Source: an uncultured Lachnospiraceae bacterium (GTDB lineage: Bacteria > Bacillota > Clostridia > Lachnospirales > Lachnospiraceae). Taken from it: a DNA stretch of 62,543 nucleotides. Shown piece after piece: positions 54,361 to 62,504 of the stretch. The position numbers and the translations under genes were made by a program. The stretch lies in NCBI GenBank assembly GCA_947174015.1, contig CAMWHJ010000012.1:1-62543 (forward strand), read 5' to 3'. Positions within the stretch are counted from its first letter, which is position 1; each line of letters starts with the position of its first letter. A model generated the notes under the pieces. It was not told the origin of the DNA. It did no database searches and worked only from the letters and a program-made list of their open reading frames with translations.

Positions 54361-54382
54361 ACTATCACTCCTTTCCTGCTTT

Positions 54383-54424
54383 GTAACTGTTCAGCACCTT
54401 TTCAGTGCTGTATGGAATCGTTAC
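54383..54424. repeat. Palindromic intergenic repeat, short copy
   Basis: GTAACTGTTCAGCACC at the left, GGAATCGTTAC at the right, with AGCAC/GTGCT inside. Lies between fruR and fruK and overlaps the fruR stop codon. Confidence 0.65.
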
Positions 54425-55167
54425 CCTACTTCTATTATCTTTGCCGCCTTTTGATACTTTTCATCCTCCAGACAGTCTGTGATAATGGTAAGTTCTAAAA
54501 GTGATGCAAAGGTAACGGCTGTTATTTTGTCAAATTTTGAATGGTCGGCTAACGCATATGCCTGAAGGCTGTTTTTTACCACTGCCCTTTTCACGCTTGC
54601 TTCCTGCATATCCGGAGTACTAAGTCCCCCTTCTAAGGCAATTCCATTTACACCTAAAAAGCTTTTGGTAAAATTGAAATTATTTAAGGCTGCAATGCAT
54701 TCAGCACCTACCACCGCTTCTGTACTGGCTTTGATTTGCCCTCCGGTGATAAATACCCGATGCCCCAGCTCTGCCAGGTGTTTCGCATGCATAAAGCCAT
54801 TGGTGACATAGACTGCTTTCTTTTGGGGAAGATAAGATATCATTCGCAATGTTGTAGTGCCTGCATCAATAAATACAAAATCATCCTCTTCAATCAATGA
54901 TGCCGCATACTTTGCTATCATATCCTTTTCTTTTTGAAAGCACTTTTCCTTTGTCTGTACAGTTTCCTCTTCAAAGATAAATTTCTTTTCTTTGACGGTT
55001 GCTCCACCATGTACTTTATTAAGTTTTCCCATTTCGTCTAAAGTATTCAAATCCCTGCGTATTGTAGATACAGAACTATTTAACATCTCACAAAGCTCAG
55101 TGATCTTTATGGTCTTTTTCTCCTGCAGAGTCTGAAGAATCAAGTGATATCGTTCCTCTGTCAGCAT
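54421..55167 (-). CDS. fruR: DeoR-family regulator of the fructose operon
   Basis: 248 aa. N-terminal HTH KTIKITELCEMLNSSVSTIR and RRDLNTLDEMGKLNKVHGGA are the DeoR signature; the C-terminal sugar-phosphate domain has FIDAGTTTLRMISYL and VTNGFMHAKHLAELG. First gene of the operon; fructose 1-phosphate is the expected inducer by analogy with FruR of other Firmicutes. Confidence 0.93.
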   Translation of the reverse strand: MLTEERYHLILQTLQEKKTIKITELCEMLNSSVSTIRRDLNTLDEMGKLNKVHGGATVKEKKFIFEEETVQTKEKCFQKEKDMIAKYAASLIEEDDFVFIDAGTTTLRMISYLPQKKAVYVTNGFMHAKHLAELGHRVFITGGQIKASTEAVVGAECIAALNNFNFTKSFLGVNGIALEGGLSTPDMQEASVKRAVVKNSLQAYALADHSKFDKITAVTFASLLELTIITDCLEDEKYQKAAKIIEVG

Positions 55168-55471
55168 ATTTCTGCCCCCTTTTCATAATTGTCCGGTACA
55201 CAACTGTACATTCCCTTACCCTGACATTTTTCTTTGTTGCTCTTCCATTTGTGTTATTATTTTGACGTTTTTTGATTTCTTACTTATTATTATATCATTA
55301 AAACGTAACTTTTCAATAGTTATTTTCCAAAATAAGCCAAAAAAAACCATTTTCGTTCATTTTAACAATTATAATATCTGGGTTTGTGCATTCTGCATAT
55401 TCTATGGAAAGTTGTAGCTTTTTATACAATTTTCTAACAATTATTATGATGTATGCTATTTTCCAAATATC
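55168..55471. other. Upstream region of the fructose operon
   Basis: AT-rich, no gene. On the minus strand a SigA-type promoter TTGAAA (55316-55311) and TATAAT (55294-55289), 16-base spacer, lies about 120 bases before fruR. The long leader between them may hold the FruR operator, but no clear repeat was recognised. Confidence 0.55.
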
Positions 55472-55519
55472 ACAAAAAACTCCATCACTTTGGTCATGGA
55501 CTTGACCTGTGATGAAGTT
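55472..55519 (-). terminator. Terminator of the 143-aa gene
   Basis: Minus strand: AACT-T-CATCAC-A-GGTCA, a short loop, TGACC-AAA-GTGATG-G-AGTT, then TTTTTT run. About 100 bases after the stop at 55625. Confidence 0.65.
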
Positions 55520-55624
55520 TCTATGCTGCAATGGTATCCGTTTTGTCCTTGCAGTGGTACCTTTGACCACAGAAGGCTTACATAGGATTTCTGCAATATC
55601 TGTTACTGTTCCCATCCTTCACAG

Positions 55625-56056
55625 TTACAGATATTGTTTTAAATCTTTCATAAATTCTTCTTCGGATTCTATTAAAGCTTTTGCTGTTTGCTGGGCTTCT
55701 GAATCTGCTCCTGCATAAGTATTCTTGTATTCGCTCAAGGACTGGATTCCCATGTTACAGCCATCCATCATAAGCTTGGCTATCTGATGATTGTCCTCTC
55801 TCATCTTTAGTTTCATCTCGGCAGTAAGCCATGAAAACGCAGAGGCAATCATTCCTGGTTCCTTTTCTTTCTTCCCGGCCCTTGCTAACCGTTCTAAAAT
55901 CTTCTTTTGCAGTTCTTTGTGATGGGTTTTCGTTTTCTCTAACAGAGCTTTTAAGTCTGTTTCCATATTATAATCCATCACTTGATCGATGCTTGCCACT
56001 GCCATTTCGATTCCCGAATAGCATTCCTGCAATAATTGTACGCTGTCTTCATTCAT
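55625..56056 (-). CDS. Four-helix-bundle (ferritin-like) small protein
   Basis: 143 aa, RBS AAGAGGATGCCATC. Entirely helical: MNEDSVQLLQECYSGIEMAV, ALLEKTKTHHKELQKKILER, KMREDNHQIAKLMMDGCNMG and DSEAQQTAKALIESEEEFMK. The layout is that of DUF2383-like ferritin-related bundles, but a complete metal site is not obvious. It is the next gene after FeoAB in the same direction (gap about 90 bases), which would fit an iron link, though that is inference. Confidence 0.6.
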   Translation of the reverse strand: MNEDSVQLLQECYSGIEMAVASIDQVMDYNMETDLKALLEKTKTHHKELQKKILERLARAGKKEKEPGMIASAFSWLTAEMKLKMREDNHQIAKLMMDGCNMGIQSLSEYKNTYAGADSEAQQTAKALIESEEEFMKDLKQYL

Positions 56057-56147
56057 GATGGCATCCTCTTTTCCTTTTTATGTTTTGGTTAGTATGGGCC
56101 GATTTATATAAAAATATACACCATATATTTTTGTCTGTTTTCTACTT

Positions 56148-58490
56148 TTACAAAATAAATTTTCCCACCGTATACACCAAAAATGCTGCCACCCATGCAA
56201 TCATACACTGTCCTGCCACCACTGCCACAGCCCATTTTCTGCCCAACTCACGTTTGATGGATGCCACCGCTGCAACGCAGGGAGTATATAGAAGGCAAAA
56301 TCCTAAAAGTGCTGCCGCTCCTGCTGTTGTCAAAGCACCCTGCAGAGTTTCGGTGGAACCATATAATACCGCCAAAGTGGACACTACACTTTCTTTTGCC
56401 ATAAATCCGGTGATTAAAGCAGTGGAAATACGCCAGTCACCAAAGCCTAAGGGAGCAAATATGGGAGCCATAAACGAGGAAAACAAAGCCAGCATACTGT
56501 CTTTGGAATCTGCCACTACATTTAAGTGCAGGTCAAAGTTTTGCAAAAACCATATCACTATGGTGGCTATGAAAATTATACCAAATGCCCTCTGCAAAAA
56601 ATCTTTTGCCTTTTCCCACAAGAGTTGTGCCACATTTCTCACCCCCGGCAGACGGTAGTTGGGCAGCTCCATTACGAAGGGCACCGGTTCCCCTTTAAAT
56701 TTGGTGGTTTTCAGAAACAATGCCAATAATATGCCCATGACAATTCCGAAAAAGTACAAGCCAATCATCACCAGAGCTCCATGCTTCGGAAAGAATGATG
56801 CTGTGAAAAACGCATAAATTGGAAGTTTTGCAGAACAGCTCATAAAAGGAGTCAGCAATATTGTCATTTTCCGGTCACGTTCGGAGGATAAGGTGCGGCT
56901 TGCCATAACACCCGGTACCGTACATCCAAAGCCGATGAGCATTGGCACGATACTTCTGCCGGATAACCCCATTTTCCGCAGCAGCTTATCCATAATAAAT
57001 GCCACCCTTGCCATATAACCACTGTCCTCTAACAAAGACAGAAAGAAAAACAATGTTACAATCACCGGCAGAAAACTTAAGACACTTCCCACACCTTCAA
57101 AAATTCCTTCGATAATCAGGGAATGTAGAATCGTGTTTACATGGGCGGCATCAAGAAGTGTATCTGTTACATCCGTAAGCCAGCCGATTCCCATCTCCAT
57201 CAATTCCTGAAAAAAAGCTCCCACCACATTGAAAGTCAGATAAAAAACCAGAGCCATAATCACTGTAAAGGAGGGCAGGGCAGTATATTTTCCAGTTAAT
57301 AATCGGTCAATCTGTTTGCTCCGTAAACGTTCCTTGCTTTCAGTGGGCTTAATCACTGTGGCAGAGCAAACCTTTTCAATAAACCGAAAACGCATGGATG
57401 CCACTCCGGAAGCCCGATCCATCCCTGATTCTTCTTCCATCTGCAACAAGATATGCTCTAACATTTCCTGCTCATTTTCCGTAAGCTTTAACTTCTCCAA
57501 TATAATTTTATCCCCCTCTGCCAGCTTACTGGCAGCAAAGCGAATGGGAATTTCTGCATTCTTCGCATGATCTTCTATCAGATGCATAATGGCATGAATG
57601 CATCTATGTACTGCACCCTCTTCTCCCTCCTTATTACAGAAATCCTGCCGTTTTGGTCCCTCCTGGTACTTTGCCACATGAATGGCATGATCTACCACCT
57701 CATCAATGCCTTCGTTTTTGGCAGCGGAAATAGGGATTACCGGCACACCCAGCATGGCTTCCATATCATTGATAAGAATGGTGCCATCGTTTTCCCGCAC
57801 CTCATCCATCATATTCAAAGCCACCACCATAGGAATATTTAATTCCAGCAACTGCATGGTCAGATACAAATTTCGCTCAATATTGGTGGCATCCAGAATA
57901 TTAATAATACCTTTGGGCTTTTCCTGTAATAAAAACTCTCTGGTGACAATCTCTTCGCTGCTGTATGGGGACATGGAATAAATTCCCGGCAAATCTGTAA
58001 GTAAGGTATTGGGATGGCTCTTGATAACACCGTCCTTTCTGTCTACCGTAACGCCCGGAAAGTTTCCCACATGCTGATTGGATCCGGTGAGACAATTAAA
58101 CAGCGTGGTCTTACCGCAGTTCTGATTCCCTGCCAATGCGAAGGTGAGGGTTTCCTTCTCCGGTAAAGGATGTTCTTCCTTCGTACAGTGGAATTTCCCT
58201 CCCTCCCCATAGCCCGGATGTTCACCGTTTATCCGCTTAACTTTCGGGGATACTTTTGATGGCTCATGAGGCTTGGTAATCGTAATCTGCTGTGCATCTG
58301 CCAGCCGGATTGTCAGCTCATATCCATGAATGTGCAGCTCCATGGGATCTCCCATGGGTGCATATTTTACCAGTGTAACCTCTGCCCCCTGTATCAGTCC
58401 CATATCCAGAAAATGCTGCCGCAGTGCTCCACTGCCGCCCACTGCCAGAATGGTTGCAGTCTTTCCTATCTGTAAATCCTTTAATGTCAT
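56148..58490 (-). CDS. feoB: FeoA-FeoB fusion ferrous iron transporter
   Basis: 780 aa from the ATG at 58490 (MTLKDLQIGK), preceded by ACGAGGAATCGAT; a longer frame to 58556 has no such site. Residues 1-~75 are a FeoA SH3-like domain (GALRQHFLDMGLIQGAEV). The FeoB GTPase begins near 115: LAGNQNCGKTTLFNCLTG (P-loop 121-128), HVGNFPGVTVDRKDG, DLPGIYSMSPYS and ALNMMDE. The membrane part has two Gate motifs, SVLSFLPVIVTLFFFLSLLEDSGYMARVAF-type and GFCLLYTPCVAAVASIKREL, with conserved Cys. Takes up Fe2+ using GTP. A separate feoA is usual; the fusion occurs in several Clostridia. Confidence 0.93.
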   Translation of the reverse strand: MTLKDLQIGKTATILAVGGSGALRQHFLDMGLIQGAEVTLVKYAPMGDPMELHIHGYELTIRLADAQQITITKPHEPSKVSPKVKRINGEHPGYGEGGKFHCTKEEHPLPEKETLTFALAGNQNCGKTTLFNCLTGSNQHVGNFPGVTVDRKDGVIKSHPNTLLTDLPGIYSMSPYSSEEIVTREFLLQEKPKGIINILDATNIERNLYLTMQLLELNIPMVVALNMMDEVRENDGTILINDMEAMLGVPVIPISAAKNEGIDEVVDHAIHVAKYQEGPKRQDFCNKEGEEGAVHRCIHAIMHLIEDHAKNAEIPIRFAASKLAEGDKIILEKLKLTENEQEMLEHILLQMEEESGMDRASGVASMRFRFIEKVCSATVIKPTESKERLRSKQIDRLLTGKYTALPSFTVIMALVFYLTFNVVGAFFQELMEMGIGWLTDVTDTLLDAAHVNTILHSLIIEGIFEGVGSVLSFLPVIVTLFFFLSLLEDSGYMARVAFIMDKLLRKMGLSGRSIVPMLIGFGCTVPGVMASRTLSSERDRKMTILLTPFMSCSAKLPIYAFFTASFFPKHGALVMIGLYFFGIVMGILLALFLKTTKFKGEPVPFVMELPNYRLPGVRNVAQLLWEKAKDFLQRAFGIIFIATIVIWFLQNFDLHLNVVADSKDSMLALFSSFMAPIFAPLGFGDWRISTALITGFMAKESVVSTLAVLYGSTETLQGALTTAGAAALLGFCLLYTPCVAAVASIKRELGRKWAVAVVAGQCMIAWVAAFLVYTVGKFIL

Positions 58491-58620
58491 ATCGATTCCT
58501 CGTTTCATATACACCGCCTGTTTTATTTTATGTTTTTTGGCGGTTTTGTATTTCATACTTCAACAAGTACATTTTATCATATTTGTTATTGAAAATAAAT
58601 ATCAATAAGTGTCGTTCTCC

Positions 58621-58821
58621 TTATCCAATCAGCACTGTTTTCCCCTGAAAGACAATTCCATAGTGGCGGATGTTCTCTTTTGGGATTCCTCTTTCCATCA
58701 AAGCTGCATCACAATATACATCAAATCCATAAACATAATTACACATCTCCTTTCTTTCAATGGCTGGCAGCAAATAGCTGCCAAATGCCATGATGACACA
58801 TTTCATACACCTACTGACCAT
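58621..58821 (-). CDS. Small protein of unknown function
   Basis: Up to 66 aa; the ATG 15 bases inside (MKCVIMAFGSYLLPAIERKE) is the likelier start, but neither start has a good ribosome site. Sequence YVYGFDVYCDAALMERGIPK followed by ENIRHYGIVFQGKTVLIG looks like a folded protein rather than chance. It begins 12 bases after the LRR gene stop and lies before FeoAB in the same direction. I do not recognise a family. Confidence 0.45.
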   Translation of the reverse strand: MVSRCMKCVIMAFGSYLLPAIERKEMCNYVYGFDVYCDAALMERGIPKENIRHYGIVFQGKTVLIG

Positions 58822-58832
58822 AAAGCATGAAA

Positions 58833-60401
58833 TTAATAATACTTTATTTCCACAGCACTATTCTGAACAACATCCTTTACCGCCTTCTCAGACACCCCCA
58901 CAGAGTACAAACAAAGCCTCTGTAAATGTTCCAGTCTCCCCAGTGCTGACAATTCCGAAAGTTTCTCGCAATCATAAACCGCAATTTCCAAAAGTCCATG
59001 TCCCTTTGGAAATTGTGGCAATCGAGTGATGTTGGGCAGGCTGCGCAGTGTGACCTTTTGAAGTCTGGGCAGTTTGTCCAGAAAATCCAAATTTTTCAGA
59101 TTGGCAATCTTCAAAAGTTCTATCTCCTTTAAGTCAGAAAGCTGCCCTAATATCTCCAATCCTTCTGTGTACTCTTGATGAATAACTATTTTTTGAATAT
59201 TCAGTTTTTGCAAAACTTCCAGTTCCGGGCAGGACATTTCAAAAAGCACAAGTTCTCTGACCCCATCTTTTCTCGTTACAAGTTCCAGATGTTTTTTGTA
59301 ATTACCAATATAACATTTCTGAAGCTTTGGAAACCTCATCATCCATTCCATAGGAAAAATAAATTCCTCTGTCTCTTTTCCCATGCAGAGGGAAAGTTCT
59401 AAAAGTCCCTTTGATAAATTATTAACAAAGCTGTAATCCTCACGTTCCTCAAGCTCCATGCATAAGCTTTTTAGGTTCCCAAACTGAGATAAAATTTCTA
59501 CATGCTCTACATCTCTCATACAGTCAATTTTCAGTCTTTGTATCTGGTTGATACAACTAAAGTGCTGCAGATTACAATTTTCCATCGAATCCATACCATA
59601 AATTCGAAAAGTAATATCCTCACGAAGGGCGAATACCTTATCATTCAAAATTTGCAGTGTTTCCTTTGGAAAATACTCTGTGGTCTGAATGCGATTGACC
59701 TCTTTTGCAGCAGCTATACGGAAAACCATTTCATTATCAATCTGTGAATCTGTCAAATCATTGATCCAACTGTTGCAATTTTTCGCTTTTAGAGTAGAAA
59801 GGTTAATATAGGAATTAAACTTCATGCCCTGCTTTGTTCCATCTGCCAGTGCAGACATCCTCGTTGAGTCAGGCTGGTTTGCTGACTGGACACTATCCGA
59901 ATCATTGATATCTTCACAACTTTTCTCCTGCCCCATAACTCTTTGGAACATTTCTTCCTTATGACCCAAAAGCAAATCCAAATAAATCTGCCATATATCT
60001 TCTCTATGCTCCTGAATCCATGTATCAATCTCTCTCTCCCTGATATACTGCTCTGTGAGATACACACCATCTGGATACAGTTCGAAATCAAAAATCCCAT
60101 AATCGTACCATTTTGCCACTTCTTTATAGCCGCACTGATGAAGACAGTCTGATAACTTTCGGATACCATCTGCTGTATCATTCTTATACAGATTTTCATA
60201 ATAAGTTATGACACCTTCATAAAATGACTGGTACTGCCAGCTGTATATCTGCAAATACATAAAAACCCATGCCGTTTTATCTGCATTTCTGTTAAAAAGC
60301 TCATCCAAAAAGAAGTAAAAATCTCCCAAAAGCTCCTCGCTTATATTACCATCTTCATCTGACTCATTTCCCCATGCATCTGCAATCTCATTTCTGTCCA
60401 T
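58833..60401 (-). CDS. LRR protein with helical N-domain; amber codon near original start
   Basis: 522 aa as read from ATG 60401. A better start, ATG 60452 behind CAGGGAGATTATATAA, gives MNLREYLEDMYQ, then TAG at 60416-60414, then LQWLMDRNEIADAWGNE; CAG-to-TAG would explain it. N-domain (1-~130) resembles DUF4375-type proteins (WQYQSFYEGVITYYENLYK). From ~200 leucine-rich repeats follow: HVEILSQFGNLKSLCMELEE, LEILGQLSDLKEIELLKIAN, LDFLDKLPRLQKVTLRSLPN. Cytoplasmic. Without read-through it would depend on the internal ATG, which lacks a ribosome site. Function unknown. Confidence 0.6.
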   Translation of the reverse strand: MDRNEIADAWGNESDEDGNISEELLGDFYFFLDELFNRNADKTAWVFMYLQIYSWQYQSFYEGVITYYENLYKNDTADGIRKLSDCLHQCGYKEVAKWYDYGIFDFELYPDGVYLTEQYIREREIDTWIQEHREDIWQIYLDLLLGHKEEMFQRVMGQEKSCEDINDSDSVQSANQPDSTRMSALADGTKQGMKFNSYINLSTLKAKNCNSWINDLTDSQIDNEMVFRIAAAKEVNRIQTTEYFPKETLQILNDKVFALREDITFRIYGMDSMENCNLQHFSCINQIQRLKIDCMRDVEHVEILSQFGNLKSLCMELEEREDYSFVNNLSKGLLELSLCMGKETEEFIFPMEWMMRFPKLQKCYIGNYKKHLELVTRKDGVRELVLFEMSCPELEVLQKLNIQKIVIHQEYTEGLEILGQLSDLKEIELLKIANLKNLDFLDKLPRLQKVTLRSLPNITRLPQFPKGHGLLEIAVYDCEKLSELSALGRLEHLQRLCLYSVGVSEKAVKDVVQNSAVEIKYY

Positions 60402-60550
60402 CAGCCACTGAAGCTACTGATACATATCTTCCAAATACTCTCTTAGATTCATTTATATAATCTCCCTGCTCCTTTTCTTCTAAATACTTCCATTTCCTTA
60501 GATAACTCTCCGGTACGATAGTCCGGTCTGTCATTTCCACTGATTGGAAG

Positions 60551-61345
60551 TTATCTATTCTCAATCCGGTACTCATATAAACGATAAATTTTGCTGGCAA
60601 TGTTTCCTGCAAATATAGATGAAAAGAAAAATTTATCAAAACCTTTTAATTCATTCACAAGACTTGCAGGTGTCATGGCATGTTCTTTTATGAATTTTAT
60701 TCCATCATTCACAACCACAAACTCTCCATGATCTACTCCATACACCTTTGTGACTCCAACATCATTTATGGGATTTTTATATTTTGTGGCTTTTGCTCCA
60801 AAGGTTGTATATACATCCATAAGAACACTAACCTTCTCAAACCTTTTTTGCAAAGCCACAAACAGATTGGCAACTTCCTGATTCTTCAAATACATACTGA
60901 TACCCTCTAAAACCACAATGGCTTGGGAATATTTAGGGAGCTTATCAATCCAATCTGCTTTTGATGCATCAGCACTCAACATAAAATATCTTTCGTTCTC
61001 GCTGTAATATTTTTTTCGCTCATCAATAACATCGGGAAAATCTATATCATACCAACAATTAGAATAAGAACCTACTCTTAAAATTCTGCTATCCATTCCG
61101 CAGCCAATATGGAGGACAAGGGACTGGGGATTATAATTAAGCTGTTTTTTTACCCACTCATCAAATACCCTTGCTCTCATAGCCATAAAGTATGCAAGCC
61201 ATTTTGACTTGGACTTGCCTTTGATTATAAACTGCTCCTTTTCCCATATCTCCTCGGCTTTAATATCTTTTATAATTATGCCTTTCTTGCTTACCTGTGC
61301 TTTTCCGTAAAGCGGAATATATAAAGTCTTGTTAATCTCATTCAT
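60551..61345 (-). CDS. Class I SAM-dependent methyltransferase, LCM/Tcmp-like
   Basis: 264 aa from ATG 61345, with GGAGAAGAAA just before. SAM motif I is LVLHIGCGMDSRILRVG, followed by the acidic WYDIDFPDVIDERKKYY and LEGISMYL, which are the features of the leucine-carboxyl-methyltransferase/polyketide O-methyltransferase family. The substrate is unknown; no biosynthetic cluster adjoins. About 100 bases after its stop is the amber-containing LRR gene in the same direction. Confidence 0.85.
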   Translation of the reverse strand: MNEINKTLYIPLYGKAQVSKKGIIIKDIKAEEIWEKEQFIIKGKSKSKWLAYFMAMRARVFDEWVKKQLNYNPQSLVLHIGCGMDSRILRVGSYSNCWYDIDFPDVIDERKKYYSENERYFMLSADASKADWIDKLPKYSQAIVVLEGISMYLKNQEVANLFVALQKRFEKVSVLMDVYTTFGAKATKYKNPINDVGVTKVYGVDHGEFVVVNDGIKFIKEHAMTPASLVNELKGFDKFFFSSIFAGNIASKIYRLYEYRIENR

Positions 61346-61648
61346 TTTCTTCTCCAAATCGTAATTTCTCTCTACACATTTATGTCAATCAATGGTTTCA
61401 TATCTATTATAGCCTATGGACTGCCATGGAAGCAATTAAATTTATATACACTGCCCTTATATTGAAAACTACCATTTCTCCTTTCATATATTTTCCCTGT
61501 ACGCATGGGACATTGGTTCAAAATTGCTATCACATATTAAAATGATAAAAACCGTCATTAATACTCCATGTTTACGCAGAAAATATTTAAAATAGATGAT
61601 TCCCTACTTTATCTAGCAGCTCATTTATTTTTTTAAAAAATTTCAAGG
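61346..61648. other. Intergenic gap, no gene seen
   Basis: About 300 AT-rich bases between the divergent methyltransferase and DUF1062 genes. No frame with a ribosome site and no strong hairpin. Confidence 0.5.
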
Positions 61649-61678
61649 TTGCAGCATGAGCTTTCGGTAATCTATAAT
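61649..61678 (+). promoter_or_regulatory. Promoter of leader peptide and DUF1062 gene
   Basis: TTGCAG (61649-61654) and TATAAT (61673-61678), 18-base spacer. Confidence 0.65.
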
Positions 61679-61711
61679 CAAAGAGTAAATTATTGTGAAG
61701 GAGGACAGTAT

Positions 61712-61738
61712 ATGACTACACCTAATTGTTATGCATAG
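61712..61738 (+). CDS. Eight-residue leader peptide
   Basis: ATG behind the very strong GAAGGAGGACAGTAT encodes MTTPNCYA and a stop. The final codons lie inside the left arm of the hairpin that follows (61731-61782), as in attenuation leaders where a stalled ribosome opens the hairpin. Too short to be an enzyme or toxin; a regulatory peptide is the natural reading. Confidence 0.55.
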   Translation: MTTPNCYA

Positions 61739-61782
61739 CATCGGCTATTGCAAATAAATTGAATAACAAATAGCCGGTGCAT
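61731..61782 (+). promoter_or_regulatory. Leader hairpin (attenuator)
   Basis: TGCATAGCATCGGCTATTG faces CAAATAGCCGGTGCA; the stem has small bulges and ends in ATTTCTTTT. It overlaps the leader peptide stop and precedes the DUF1062 start by 34 bases. Confidence 0.6.
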
Positions 61783-61816
61783 ATTTCTTTTAAAGTAAAA
61801 ACAGGAGAGATATGAC

Positions 61817-62383
61817 ATGAGCTATGTAAATAAACGAAAATATCAAGTAGTTCCAATAGAAACATTTAAAATAAAAAAAGTGTGTGCAGGCTGTGGAAAA
61901 AAGCAAACTTTTGTATGTAGAGGTAGTTTTCGTGTAAATGCAAACGGAAAACACTTAGATGTCTGGATGATATATGGATGTGAGAAATGTAATCATACAT
62001 ATAATCTTCCAATTTATGAACGAGTAGATTTATCCAAAATTCCAAAATCTGACTATATGAAATTTCTATCCAATGATAAAGAAAAAATTTATCAAATTGG
62101 AACAAACAAAAGGATTTTTGAACGAAATAGGGTAGAGATTGCAAGAGAAAAAATAAAATACAATCTCATACCGTTTGCTGAATATGAGAAAAATTTACCA
62201 GAAGGAAATACACAGATAGTTTTAGTGAATCGATTTGAGCTTTCACTTCGTTTGGACAAAATAGTGTCTGAAATTTTTAATGTATCACGAAATGAATCCA
62301 AAAGATTACTTGCACAGGGAGTAGTTGTTGTGCAGGTAGAAAGGGGGAAAAATGGAAATCCTAATGATAAGAGAGAGACCTGA
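61817..62383 (+). CDS. DUF1062 family protein
   Basis: 188 aa, RBS AGGAGAGATATGAC. N-terminal zinc ribbon with KKVCAGCGKKQTFVCRG and YGCEKCNHTYNLPIYERVDL (CxxC twice); the C-terminal part RFELSLRLDKIVSEIFNVSR and NESKRLLAQG resembles an S4-like RNA-binding fold. This pattern is DUF1062. Function unknown; S4 plus zinc ribbon suggests RNA or ribosome contact. Its leader peptide and hairpin imply induction when ribosomes stall. The last codons overlap the GNAT fragment. Confidence 0.8.
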   Translation: MSYVNKRKYQVVPIETFKIKKVCAGCGKKQTFVCRGSFRVNANGKHLDVWMIYGCEKCNHTYNLPIYERVDLSKIPKSDYMKFLSNDKEKIYQIGTNKRIFERNRVEIAREKIKYNLIPFAEYEKNLPEGNTQIVLVNRFELSLRLDKIVSEIFNVSRNESKRLLAQGVVVVQVERGKNGNPNDKRET

Positions 62384-62501
62384 TATGGCAGACAAAGCTG
62401 CAGAATGGTTTCACCTAAAATGGGGGATACCTTTAGAGGCATATTTGGAAAGCATACATGATTGCCTCGAAATGTTCTTTTCAATGGAATCGAGAGTGTA
62501 A
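62352..62501 (+). pseudogene. GNAT acetyltransferase N-terminal fragment
   Basis: ATG 62352 behind AGAAAGGGGGAAAA, overlapping the end of the DUF1062 gene by 32 bases. It reads DKAAEWFHLKWGIPLEAYLE and SIHDCLEMFF, the start of a GNAT family seen in Clostridia, then stops after 49 codons. Normal length would be about 150, so it is truncated. Confidence 0.5.
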
Positions 62502-62504
62502 TAT

